64,000 bases of DNA, taken from assembly GCF_000716675.1 (NCBI RefSeq), contig NZ_JNXT01000059.1, positions 1-64,000 of the forward strand, in the 5' to 3' direction. Source of the stretch: Streptomyces alboflavus (GTDB lineage: Bacteria; Actinomycetota; Actinomycetes; Streptomycetales; Streptomycetaceae). The position numbers were made by a program, and so were the translations under genes. A model generated the notes under the pieces. That model had not been told where the DNA came from, searched no databases, and saw only the letters and a program-made list of their open reading frames with translations. Below, piece by piece: positions 7,811 through 16,110 of the stretch. Every line of letters starts with the position of its first letter. Position 1 is the first letter of the stretch.

Positions 7811-8181
7811 GTACGTCCCTTCGATCGCGAAATCCTCGATAAGTGCTGGCAAGTCCTGCCACTGTAAGCAAGGCCTCGGACCCCTGGCGAAGTTCCCGCT
7901 CCGCCCTCGGCGTAGTCGGGTTTCGCCCTCGGCGTGATCCGCCGCGGCCGCGGGCGCCGTCGGCCGGGCGGGTGAGCGGTGGAGGCGGTGGGACGGGCGG
8001 GGCGCACGGTCGCTGCCGGGGGGCGCGGCGGGCGGGGCGCACGGTCGGTACAGGTGCGGCGCGCGGTTGACGCGCGCTCGGGGCCCGCCCACCACCGGGT
8101 CGTGGTCGGCGTTGTCAGTGGGACAGTCCACAATGGTCGGCGTCAGATCCCGCACTTGTTGGTGAAGGAGCCGCAGCAGCG
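7811..8181. other. Divergent promoter region between M16 operon and parC
   Basis: This 371-bp gap must hold both promoters. It contains an exact 18-bp direct repeat GGGCGGGGCGCACGGTCG at 7995-8012 and 8030-8047 (35-bp spacing) and a repeated CGCCCTCGGCGT element near 7899-7942. The parC ribosome site AAGGAG lies 11 nt before its ATG. No clear -35/-10 pair could be assigned and no extra gene is supported. Confidence 0.6.
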
Positions 8182-10635
8182 ATGGCCCGCCGCAGCACGA
8201 AGACCCCGCCGCCCGACGACTCGTTCGAGGAGAAGATCCTCGACATCGACGTCGTCGACGAGATGCAGGGCTCCTTCCTCGAGTACGCCTACTCCGTCAT
8301 CTACTCCCGCGCCCTGCCCGACGCCCGGGACGGCCTGAAGCCGGTGCACCGCCGCATCGTCTACCAGATGAACGAGATGGGCCTGCGCCCCGAGCGCGGC
8401 TACGTCAAGTGCGCCCGTGTCGTCGGCGAGGTCATGGGCAAGCTGCACCCCCACGGCGACGCGTCGATCTACGACGCCCTGGTGCGCATGGCGCAGCCCT
8501 TCTCCATGCGCCTCCCGCTGGTCGACGGCCATGGCAACTTCGGCTCCCTGGGCAACGACGACCCGCCCGCGGCGATGCGGTACACCGAATGCCGCATGGC
8601 CGACGCGACCTCCTTGATGACGGAGTCCATCGACGAGAACACGGTCGACTTCGAGCCGAACTACGACGGCCAGGAGCAGGAGCCGGTCGCGCTGCCCGCG
8701 GCGTATCCGAACCTCCTGGTGAACGGCTCCTCCGGCATCGCCGTCGGCATGGCGACGAACATGCCGCCGCACAACCTGGGCGAGGTCATCGCCGCCGCCC
8801 GGCATCTGATCAAGCACCCGGGCGCCGACCTCGACACGCTGATGCGGTTCATCCCGGGCCCCGACCTGCCCACGGGCGGCCGCATCGTCGGCCTCGCGGG
8901 CATCAAGGACGCGTACGAATCGGGGCGCGGCACCTTCAAGATGCGCGCCACGGTCTCCGTGGAGGCGGTGACCGCGCGCCGCAAGGGTCTGGTCGTCACG
9001 GAACTGCCCTTCTCCGTGGGCCCCGAGAAGGTCATCTCCAAGATCAAGGACCTGGTCGGCTCGAAGAAGCTGCAGGGCATCGCCGACGTCAAGGACCTCA
9101 CCGACCGCCAGCACGGCCTGCGCCTGGTCATCGAGATCAAGAACGGCTTCGTCCCGGAGGCCGTCCTGGAGCAGCTGTACAAACTGACGCCGATGGAGGA
9201 GTCCTTCGGCATCAACAACGTCGCCCTGGTCGACGGCCAGCCGCTCACGCTCGGCCTCAAGGAGCTCCTCGAGGTCTATCTCGACCACCGCTTCAACGTC
9301 GTGCGGCGCCGCAGCGAGTTCCGCCGCGGCAAGAAGCAGGCCCGGCTGCACCTGGTGGAGGGCCTGCTCGTCGCCCTCCTGGACATCGACGAGGTCATCC
9401 GCCTCATCCGCTCCAGTGAGAACTCCGCGCAGGCCAAGGAGCGCCTGATGGAGCACTTCTCGCTGAGCGAGGTCCAGACGCAGTACATCCTGGACACGCC
9501 GCTGCGCCGCCTCACCAAGTACGACCGCATCGAGCTGGAGTCCGAGCGCGACAAGCTGAAGGCGGAGATCGAGGAGCTGACGCGGATCCTGGAGTCCGAC
9601 GCGGAGCTGCGCAAGCTGGTCTCCTCGGAACTGGCCGCCGTGGCCAAGAAGTTCGGCACGGACCGGCGCACGGTGCTCCTGGAGTCGGCGGGCGCACCCG
9701 CGGCCGCGGTGCCGCTGCAGGTGGCGGACGACCCGTGCCGGGTGCTCCTGTCGTCGACAGGCCTGCTCGCGCGCACGGCCAACGGCGAGCCCTTCGGGGA
9801 GAGCGACGGCAAGCGCGTCAAGCACGACGTGATCGTCTCCGCGGTGCCCGCGACGGCGCGCGGCGAGGTGGGCGCGGTGACGTCCGAGGGGCGACTCCTT
9901 CGGCTCTCCGTAGTGGACCTTCCTCAGCTCCCGGACACGGCTTCGGCACCCAACCTCTCCGGAGGGGCGCCGGTCGCGGAGCTGCTCTCCCTGGAGGGCG
10001 ACGAGAAGCTGATCTGCCTGATGACGCTGGACGAGTCCTCGCCGGGCCTGGCGCTCGGCACCGAACAGGGCGTCGTCAAGCGCGTGGTGCCCGACTATCC
10101 GGCCAACAAGGACGAGCTGGAGGTCATCACCCTCAAGGACGGCGACCGCATCGTCGGCGCGGCCGAGCTGCGCACGGGCGAGGAGGACCTGGTCTTCATC
10201 ACGGACGACGCGCAGCTGCTGCGCTATCCGGCGGGGCAGGTCCGCCCGCAGGGCCGTCCGGCGGGCGGCATGGCGGGCATCAAGCTTGCCGACGGCGCGA
10301 AGGTGCTTTCCTTCACGGCGGTCGACCCGGCGGCGGACGCCGTGGTGTTCACGGTCGCGGGCTCGCGCGGCACGCTCGACGACTCGGTGCACACGACGGC
10401 CAAGGTCACGCCGTTCGACCAGTATCCGCGCAAGGGCCGTGCCACGGGCGGCGTGCGCTGCCAGCGGCTCCTGAAGGGCGAGGACTGCCTGAGCTTCGCC
10501 TGGGCGGGCCCGACGCCGCCGCGCGCGGCCCAGCGCAACGGCCTTCCGGCGGAGCTGCCGGAGGTCGACCCGCGCCGGGACGGCTCCGGGGTGTCGCTGG
10601 CGAAGTCGGTGGCGGCGGTGGCGGGGCCGGCGTAG
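8182..10635 (+). CDS. parC: DNA topoisomerase IV subunit A (ParC)
   Basis: This 817-residue type IIA topoisomerase subunit cuts and rejoins DNA. The winged-helix and tower core (residues about 25-500) has the catalytic tyrosine in [10 protein letters not shown] (near residue 135). A coiled coil follows near 430-480, then a beta-pinwheel C-terminal domain (510-780). The quinolone region reads [17 protein letters not shown], with Ala at the position of E. coli GyrA Ser83. The C-terminal [11 protein letters not shown] resembles a degenerate GyrA box rather than QRRGGKG, fitting topoisomerase IV rather than gyrase. Its ATPase partner parE lies about 14 kb downstream. It ends directly against the convergent CobW gene. 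Confidence 0.95.
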   Translation: MARRSTKTPPPDDSFEEKILDIDVVDEMQGSFLEYAYSVIYSRALPDARDGLKPVHRRIVYQMNEMGLRPERGYVKCARVVGEVMGKLHPHGDASIYDALVRMAQPFSMRLPLVDGHGNFGSLGNDDPPAAMRYTECRMADATSLMTESIDENTVDFEPNYDGQEQEPVALPAAYPNLLVNGSSGIAVGMATNMPPHNLGEVIAAARHLIKHPGADLDTLMRFIPGPDLPTGGRIVGLAGIKDAYESGRGTFKMRATVSVEAVTARRKGLVVTELPFSVGPEKVISKIKDLVGSKKLQGIADVKDLTDRQHGLRLVIEIKNGFVPEAVLEQLYKLTPMEESFGINNVALVDGQPLTLGLKELLEVYLDHRFNVVRRRSEFRRGKKQARLHLVEGLLVALLDIDEVIRLIRSSENSAQAKERLMEHFSLSEVQTQYILDTPLRRLTKYDRIELESERDKLKAEIEELTRILESDAELRKLVSSELAAVAKKFGTDRRTVLLESAGAPAAAVPLQVADDPCRVLLSSTGLLARTANGEPFGESDGKRVKHDVIVSAVPATARGEVGAVTSEGRLLRLSVVDLPQLPDTASAPNLSGGAPVAELLSLEGDEKLICLMTLDESSPGLALGTEQGVVKRVVPDYPANKDELEVITLKDGDRIVGAAELRTGEEDLVFITDDAQLLRYPAGQVRPQGRPAGGMAGIKLADGAKVLSFTAVDPAADAVVFTVAGSRGTLDDSVHTTAKVTPFDQYPRKGRATGGVRCQRLLKGEDCLSFAWAGPTPPRAAQRNGLPAELPEVDPRRDGSGVSLAKSVAAVAGPA

Positions 10636-11823
10636 TCAGTCGTCGGGGCCGGAATCGTCCGGGCCGGGGGCGGAGGCCGCGTCCGAGCCCGGCCCCGAGA
10701 CCGGCTCCCCCTCCGGCTCCTGTACGTAGCGCAGGACGCCCCACATGCCGAACTCATCGGTGTGCGGGGCGTCCTCGTCGTTCTCCCGGCACAGCGTCAG
10801 CTCCCCGTCCAGGGCCGCGACGTCTATGCCGGAGCCGATGAGGACGAGCTGGGTGAGGCGCTTCTCGCCGGGCTCCCACGGCTCGGGGTAGAACCGCAGG
10901 AAGCGCCCCACGGCGTGCACCGCGTACCGGTTGCGGGCGTCGGCGGCGCCGAAGTCGACGTACCCCTTGATGCGGTACAGCCCCTCGGGCCTGCTGTCGA
11001 GGAACGCCATCAGCCGGCGCGGGTTGAGGGGCGCTTCCGAGGTGAAGGCGAGGCTTTCGTAGCCGGCGTGCAGGTGGTGGTGGGCGGGGTCGTCACACCC
11101 GCAGGCGGCGTGGCCCTCGGCATCGGGCCGCCCGGAGCCGGGCCTCTCCCCCTCCGGCAGGTCGGCCTGTTCGCCGTGGTCGTGCAGGTCGTCGAAGGAC
11201 AGCTGCCCGACGCGTTCCCCCACGGGCTTGCGGTCGAGCAGGAGCGCCACGTCGACGCGCCCGTACGAGGCGGTGACGACGGCCGCGCGGTCGGTGAGGC
11301 GGTGCACCTCGGCGAGGATGCGCTCCCGCTCGGCGTCACTGACCCGGTCGGCCTTGTTGACGACGACGAGGTCGGCGATGCCCAGGTGCCGGTCGACCTC
11401 CGGATGCCGCTGCCTGGTGGCGTCGAACTCGGCGGCGTCGACGACCTCCACGAGACCGCCGTACACGATGTTCGGGTTCTCGCTGGCCAGCACCATCCGC
11501 ATCAGCTCCTGCGGCTCGGCGAGCCCGCTGGCCTCGATGACGATGACGTCGATACGGGCGGCCGGTCCGGCAAGCCGCTCCAGATACTCGTCCAGCTCGC
11601 TGGCGTCCACGGCGCAGCACAGGCAGCCGTTGCCGAGGGAGACGGTCGAGTCGCCGAGCGCCCCGGCGACGGCCATGGCGTCGATCTCGATGGAGCCGAA
11701 GTCGTTCACAATGGCCCCGATCCGACTGCCTCCACTGCGATGCAGCAGATGGTTCAGGAGTGTCGTCTTCCCGGAGCCCAAAAAGCCGGTGAGGACGACA
11801 ACCGGAATCTGCTGCTCACGCAC
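10636..11823 (-). CDS. CobW/ZNG1-family GTP-dependent metal chaperone
   Basis: The 395-residue protein has a P-loop GFLGSGKT (13-20), the metal-binding CLCC motif (Cys67, Cys69, Cys70), a base-recognition NKAD motif and a C-terminal CobW domain. A Cys/His-rich insertion (CGCDDPAHHHLH, about residues 244-255) could bind zinc or another metal. Members deliver metals (zinc, cobalt, iron) to client enzymes using GTP. The C-terminal ~30 residues are acidic and Pro/Ser-rich. Its stop abuts the parC stop with no gap. A perfect 14-bp palindrome lies 49-62 bp upstream of the start; it does not resemble the Zur consensus. Confidence 0.9.
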   Translation of the reverse strand: MREQQIPVVVLTGFLGSGKTTLLNHLLHRSGGSRIGAIVNDFGSIEIDAMAVAGALGDSTVSLGNGCLCCAVDASELDEYLERLAGPAARIDVIVIEASGLAEPQELMRMVLASENPNIVYGGLVEVVDAAEFDATRQRHPEVDRHLGIADLVVVNKADRVSDAERERILAEVHRLTDRAAVVTASYGRVDVALLLDRKPVGERVGQLSFDDLHDHGEQADLPEGERPGSGRPDAEGHAACGCDDPAHHHLHAGYESLAFTSEAPLNPRRLMAFLDSRPEGLYRIKGYVDFGAADARNRYAVHAVGRFLRFYPEPWEPGEKRLTQLVLIGSGIDVAALDGELTLCRENDEDAPHTDEFGMWGVLRYVQEPEGEPVSGPGSDAASAPGPDDSGPDD

Positions 11824-12169
11824 GTGCGGCCCCTCGCGTCAACTCTCATCAAGGTGGATCAAGTCTCTCAAGATGTGTACACATCGCGGGCGACGAAGCT
11901 GTACGACGATTGAAGACCGCTCCAGGATATGTGCGCGTAGACGCGCCGGTTGGTGAACGATTGTTAGCGGCGCTCGCGGGGCACACATTGGGCACGGCGC
12001 ACGGGAAGAGAGCACAGCTTCCCTCCGTGCGCCCTCCTCTCCGCCTCCCGCCCGATCAGAGCCGCTCGGCACCCTGGGAGACGGCAAGCGCCGCCCATCG
12101 CTCGCCGGTCCGCACTCTGCCGCCCCGCACCCGACGACCGGCGTACGGTCGCCTGATTCGGGGGTTGAC
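11824..12169. other. Intergenic region with a perfect palindrome upstream of the CobW gene
   Basis: This 346-bp gap separates the divergent CobW and DUF6082 genes. GATGTGTACACATC at 11872-11885 is a perfect 14-bp palindrome close to the CobW start, a candidate operator for an unknown regulator. Nothing else was recognised; no open frame in the gap has family support. Confidence 0.55.
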
Positions 12170-12718
12170 ATGACCACACGGAAAATCGGCACAGGGGGGC
12201 TCTGCTCCGCGGCCGGAGCGGGACTCGCCCTCGCGGCCGGATGCCTCGCACTCCTGGCCGCCCAGCAGCGCACATACGCAGAGCTCCGCGCGCGGGCGGA
12301 CCGGGCGGAGCGCGCCGAGTGGCGGCGCGCCATGATGGCCGAACAGCAGGAACTCCAGCTCTATCTGCTCCGGAAGGCCATCGAGGACCCCGATCTCGCG
12401 GCGGTCTACAGCGTCGCGGAGGCCGATTCACCCACGCAGCGGCGTCAGTTCCTGTTCGCCAACGCGCTCTACACGAACGCGGTGCTCGCCTATCGCAGTG
12501 GCGTCGTCACCTGGGAGGAACTCCACGGCCACCTGCGATGGATCGCCACCAACCCGGTGTTCCGCCAGTACTGGCACGCCACCCGCCATCAGCGCGCCAG
12601 CCTGAAGGACTCCTCGGACGAAGCCCGGGTGGGCCGGATGACGGACACACTCATCCGCGACCTGGACGAGGCCGACACCGACGAGTACTGGGTGGTGGGT
12701 GAACCCCCGCCGGAATAG
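12170..12718 (+). CDS. DUF6082-family membrane-anchored protein
   Basis: The 182-residue protein starts with a short basic segment and one hydrophobic helix (about residues 10-31). A basic, Arg-rich helix follows, then a soluble domain with conserved-looking YLLRKAIEDPDLAAVY and FANALYTNAVLAYRSG. This pattern matches actinobacterial proteins labelled DUF6082; the function is unknown. The topology suggests a signal-anchor, but which side the soluble domain faces cannot be decided. Start ATG 12170 has GGGGG 5 nt upstream. It lies alone, before a small gene on the same strand 225 bp further. Confidence 0.75.
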   Translation: MTTRKIGTGGLCSAAGAGLALAAGCLALLAAQQRTYAELRARADRAERAEWRRAMMAEQQELQLYLLRKAIEDPDLAAVYSVAEADSPTQRRQFLFANALYTNAVLAYRSGVVTWEELHGHLRWIATNPVFRQYWHATRHQRASLKDSSDEARVGRMTDTLIRDLDEADTDEYWVVGEPPPE

Positions 12719-12943
12719 GGCCGGTTGGAGCAGCCCGAGTTCGGGGCGGGATAAGGAACGGCTAACCTGTCCCCGCCCGCCCCGTCGTCCACATCACGGG
12801 TGGCGGGCGCTGCGGCATGTCGACACCTCGGGGCGACGACCCTTCCTGCGTCCGAACCCCTCCCCTTGCGCCTCATCCGCATCACCCTTTTCACCCCATC
12901 CGCATCACCCTCCAGACCGACACTCCACTACCGCCCCCTACCC

Positions 12944-13213
12944 ATGACCATTCACTCCTCAAGGACCGGGATCCACTTGAAGATCGTGCGCCGCATCGGT
13001 GCGTCACCACGGGAACGTGGCAGTCTCGCCGGCGACACCTGCCCCGACATCTTCGAACTCAGCAGCGGCGACTTCGCCGTCATCGGGACGGAAGCAACAG
13101 CGGCGCTCGACGGCGAGCTTCCCCCTGACGCCGCCCGCGCCCCTCACGAGCGCATCGTGATCGTCAGCCGCGAGACACTCCTCCGCGCGAAGGCCGACAT
13201 CCCCAACAGCTGA
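12944..13213 (+). CDS. Small conserved actinobacterial protein, function unknown
   Basis: The frame from ATG 12944 encodes 89 residues. Its central CPDIFELSSGDFAVIGTEAT and ERIVIVSRETLLRAK recall a family of short Streptomyces proteins often found next to DUF6879 or XRE-type regulators; that is from memory. The first ten codons are weakly supported, and a TTG at 12974 (LKIVRRIG) is an alternative start. No DUF6879 gene adjoins it here, so it may be a remnant of such a pair. A clear terminator follows at 13331. Confidence 0.6.
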   Translation: MTIHSSRTGIHLKIVRRIGASPRERGSLAGDTCPDIFELSSGDFAVIGTEATAALDGELPPDAARAPHERIVIVSRETLLRAKADIPNS

Positions 13214-13330
13214 TCCCGCCGCGTGGAGTGACCGGCGCTCACCGCGCCCTCTCCGTCGAGGTCCTCCGGCCACCCCGTTGAGGCCGCCTCCGGATGACGA
13301 ACTCCTCCGCTCGCCCCACCGACCTTGCGT

Positions 13331-13370
13331 GCAGTGAGGCCCGCGCCAGACCGGCACCGGGCCTCACTGC
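13331..13370. terminator. Bidirectional terminator between the small gene and citrate synthase
   Basis: GCAGTGAGGCCCG (13331-13343) pairs perfectly with CGGGCCTCACTGC (13358-13370) around a 14-nt loop. It lies between convergent 3' ends, and a weaker hairpin (TGAGA/TCTCA) follows near 13396. Confidence 0.85.
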
Positions 13371-13437
13371 CGTCTCCCGGCCCGCGCCGGCCGCCTGAGA
13401 CCGTCTCAGCCCCAGGCCGCCCCGGACCGGGGCCTCC

Positions 13438-14625
13438 TCAGAGTCCCGCCCCGTCCGGCGCGGGCACCGGAACCGGCGGCACCGGCCCCGCGTACCGCGC
13501 CGCAGGCCGAATGATCTTCGAGTCCTCCGCCTGCTCCAGGATGTTGGCGCTCCACCCGACCACACGCGCCGACGCGAACGTCGGCGTGAACATCTCGCGC
13601 GGCAACCCGCACAGCTCCATGACCACGCCGGCGTAGAACTCCACGTTCGTGTGGAGTTCGCGGCCCGGCTTGAGCTCCGCGAGGATCGCCTCGACCTGCC
13701 GCTCCACCTCGACGGCGAACGCGACCAGCTCCCCGCCGAACCCTCGTGCGATCCCGCGGAGCATCCGGGAACGCGGGTCCTCGGTGCGGTACACCGGGTG
13801 TCCGAAGCCCATGATGCGTTCACCCGCGAGGACCCGTTCACGGATCCACGGGTCGATGCGGTCGGGGGTGCCGATGGCGTCGAGCGTGTCCAGTGCTCGG
13901 CTCGGGGCGCCACCGTGGAGGGGCCCCGACAGCGCGCCGACGGCACCCACGAGACAGGCGGCCACATCCGCGCCGGTCGAGGCGATGACCCGGCCCGTGA
14001 ACGTGGACGCGTTGAATCCATGGTCAATGGTGGAGATCAAGTATTGCTCGACCGCACGGGCCCGGTCGGCGTCCGGCTCTGAACCCGTGAGCATGTAGAG
14101 ATAGTTGGCGGCGTACGGAAGGTCGTCACGCGGCTCGACCGGGTCGAGCCCCTGGCCAAGCCGGTACAGCGCGGTGAGCAGCGTCGGCACGACAGCGGAC
14201 GCGGTGAGTGCGTCGGCGCGCCGCTGGTCACCGTCGATGTCGTACACCGGCCGGAAGCCCTTGGCGGCCCCGAACAGCGAAAGGGCCGAGCGCAGCCCGG
14301 CGAGCGGCCCCGACAGGGCGCTGGCCCTGGCGATGCCGGGCAGGGCCGCCCGCACCTCCTCGGGGAGGTGCCGCAGCGTGGCGGCCTGCTGGGCGAACGC
14401 GGCTCGCTGCGCGGCGTCCGGCAGCGAGCCGTGGAACATCAGGTGCCAGACGTCCTCGAAGCTGCGGGTCTGCGCGAGCTCCACGGCGGAGTACTGGCGG
14501 TAGTGGTAGAAGCCCTCGCGCCCCCGGACGTCACCGAGTTGGGTCTCGGTGACGACGACGCCCGCGAGACCGCGTGGGACCTCGACGGGAGCGGTGGGGG
14601 TGGCGGCGGAGCCATTGATCGGCAT
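13438..14625 (-). CDS. Citrate synthase / 2-methylcitrate synthase-like enzyme
   Basis: The 395-residue protein is a type II-like citrate synthase, condensing acetyl-CoA (or propionyl-CoA) with oxaloacetate. Active-site histidines are visible in SGPLHGGAPS (His237) and GFGHPVYR (His276). The residue at the catalytic aspartate position is glutamate (Glu329 in HTNVEFYAG). Other pocket residues such as DHGFNAST are kept. It is divergent from an HTH-citrate synthase fusion gene, with a perfect AT-rich palindrome between them that probably controls one or both. Whether it makes citrate, methylcitrate or another product cannot be decided from sequence alone. Confidence 0.9.
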   Translation of the reverse strand: MPINGSAATPTAPVEVPRGLAGVVVTETQLGDVRGREGFYHYRQYSAVELAQTRSFEDVWHLMFHGSLPDAAQRAAFAQQAATLRHLPEEVRAALPGIARASALSGPLAGLRSALSLFGAAKGFRPVYDIDGDQRRADALTASAVVPTLLTALYRLGQGLDPVEPRDDLPYAANYLYMLTGSEPDADRARAVEQYLISTIDHGFNASTFTGRVIASTGADVAACLVGAVGALSGPLHGGAPSRALDTLDAIGTPDRIDPWIRERVLAGERIMGFGHPVYRTEDPRSRMLRGIARGFGGELVAFAVEVERQVEAILAELKPGRELHTNVEFYAGVVMELCGLPREMFTPTFASARVVGWSANILEQAEDSKIIRPAARYAGPVPPVPVPAPDGAGL

Positions 14626-14688
14626 GTTGTTCCTCGACTTCCTCCCTGGACTTGATTCGACTGTCCATGCTTGACTGAAGCTCTGTCA

Positions 14689-14707
14689 ATATTGATTGAA
14701 TCAATAT
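14689..14707. promoter_or_regulatory. Perfect AT-rich palindrome between divergent citrate synthase genes
   Basis: ATATTGATTGAATCAATAT is a perfect 9-1-9 inverted repeat in an AT-rich island within very GC-rich DNA. It ends 20 bp before the HTH-citrate synthase start and 63 bp before the citrate synthase start. Partial half-sites (TTGATTCGA, TTGACTGAA) occur at 14652-14680. It is a strong operator candidate, most simply for the adjacent HTH fusion protein. Confidence 0.75.
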
Positions 14708-14727
14708 GACGATGCAGATGTCGGGAC

Positions 14728-16074
14728 ATGGATACGGTGACGCCCATGACGGATCAAGAAGCGGGTCACAGCGCAGTCACGCGCGCAGACCGCCGCCTCA
14801 CCACCAAGGAAGCCGCGGAACTCCTCGGCGTGAAGCCGGAGACCGTGTACGCGTACGTGAGTCGCGGCCAACTCAGCAGCCGCCGCGGCCCCGGCGCACG
14901 GGGCAGCACCTTCGACCCCAAGGAGGTCGAGGCGCTGGCCCGCAGGAACCGGCGCGAACCCGCCGCGGCCTCCGGCGCCAACGAGCTCTCCGTACGCACC
15001 CGCATCACGCTGATCGAGAAGGACCGCTACTACTTCCGTGGCGTGGACGCGGCCGCGCTGGCCCTGCGCCACTCCTACGAAGAGGTCGCCGAGTGGCTGT
15101 GGACCGGCGTGCTGAAGCCCGGCATCCACTTCACGGCACCCCCGGAGCCGTCAGGCTCGGCCCGCCTGGCCGTGCGCGCGCTACCGGAGCACTGCGGCCC
15201 CACCGACCGCCTGCGCGTGGCGGCCATCGCCGCGGGAGCGTCCGACCCGCTCCGCTTCGACCTCTCCGAGGAAGCCGTCGTCGGCACGGCCCGCACCCTG
15301 ATCCCGACACTCGTGGCCGCGCTTCCGCCCCTGCTCTCCGCCCACCGGGACGGCGGCCCACTCGCCGGACGCCTGTGGGGACGTCTCAGCCGCCACAAGC
15401 CCGACGACGCCTCCCTGCACGCCCTGGACACCGCGCTCGCGCTGCTCGTCGACCACGACCTGGCGGCATCCACGCTGGCGGTCCGCGTCGCGGCATCGGC
15501 ACGCGCCCACCCGTACGCGGCCGTGTCGGCGGGGCTCGGCGTCCTGGAGGGCCCTCTGCACGGCGCTGCCAGCGGCCTCGCCCACCGCATGCTCCTGGAG
15601 GTCCTCGACCGCGGCACGGCGGCACCCGTCGTCGCGAACGAGCTGCGCGCGGGCCGCCGCGTCCCCGGCCTCGGCCACCGCGTCTACCAGGGCGAGGACC
15701 CCCGCGCGCAAGCCCTGTTCGGCCTCCTGGAGACCATGCCGAAAGCAGGCCCGGCCCTGGCGGCGGCCCGTGACGTGATCGCCACCACGGCCCGCCACAC
15801 CGACCTGCACGCCAACGTCGACCTCCCGCTCGCCGTCCTCACGGCGTCGTCCGGCATGGCCGCGGAGGCGGGCGAGGCCGTCTTCGCCGTGGCGCGCACC
15901 GCCGGGTGGATCGCGCACGCCCTGGAGGAGTACGGCGAGCGGCCCATGCGGATGCGTCCCGTGGGGCAGTACGTCGGGCTGCGGCCGCCCCAGCCGCTGC
16001 CGGAGGCGCACGGCCCGTCCGGCACGTCCGATGTCCCCGGCGCGAGCGCCACGCCCGGCTCGCCCAGCAGGTGA
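14728..16074 (+). CDS. Helix-turn-helix / citrate synthase fusion protein
   Basis: The 448-residue protein joins a MerR/excisionase-type DNA-binding helix (about residues 24-72; LTTKEAAELLGVKPETVYAYV) to a complete citrate synthase fold (about 90-425). The citrate synthase part keeps both active-site histidines (His278 in GPLHGAASG, His317 in GLGHRVYQ) and an aspartate at the third position (Asp365, ANVD), followed by LPLA instead of FYSG. It may act as a transcription factor sensing oxaloacetate, an acyl-CoA or a condensation product, or as an enzyme that controls its own locus; both are inferences. ATG 14746 is an alternative start (GGTGA six nt upstream). It is divergent from a separate citrate synthase gene. 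Confidence 0.88.
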   Translation: MDTVTPMTDQEAGHSAVTRADRRLTTKEAAELLGVKPETVYAYVSRGQLSSRRGPGARGSTFDPKEVEALARRNRREPAAASGANELSVRTRITLIEKDRYYFRGVDAAALALRHSYEEVAEWLWTGVLKPGIHFTAPPEPSGSARLAVRALPEHCGPTDRLRVAAIAAGASDPLRFDLSEEAVVGTARTLIPTLVAALPPLLSAHRDGGPLAGRLWGRLSRHKPDDASLHALDTALALLVDHDLAASTLAVRVAASARAHPYAAVSAGLGVLEGPLHGAASGLAHRMLLEVLDRGTAAPVVANELRAGRRVPGLGHRVYQGEDPRAQALFGLLETMPKAGPALAAARDVIATTARHTDLHANVDLPLAVLTASSGMAAEAGEAVFAVARTAGWIAHALEEYGERPMRMRPVGQYVGLRPPQPLPEAHGPSGTSDVPGASATPGSPSR

Positions 16075-16091
16075 AACAGGCTGGTCCGGGC

Positions 16092-16110
16092 GCGGGTTAG
16101 GCTCACCTCC
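16092..16110. promoter_or_regulatory. Iron box (DmdR/IdeR-type operator)
   Basis: The central GGTTAGGCTCACCT (16095-16108) is identical to the core of the 19-bp actinobacterial iron box TTAGGTTAGGCTCACCTAA. It ends one base before the GTG start of the next gene. TAGGCT inside it can also serve as the -10, which would put the transcript start at or next to the GTG. Confidence 0.85.
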
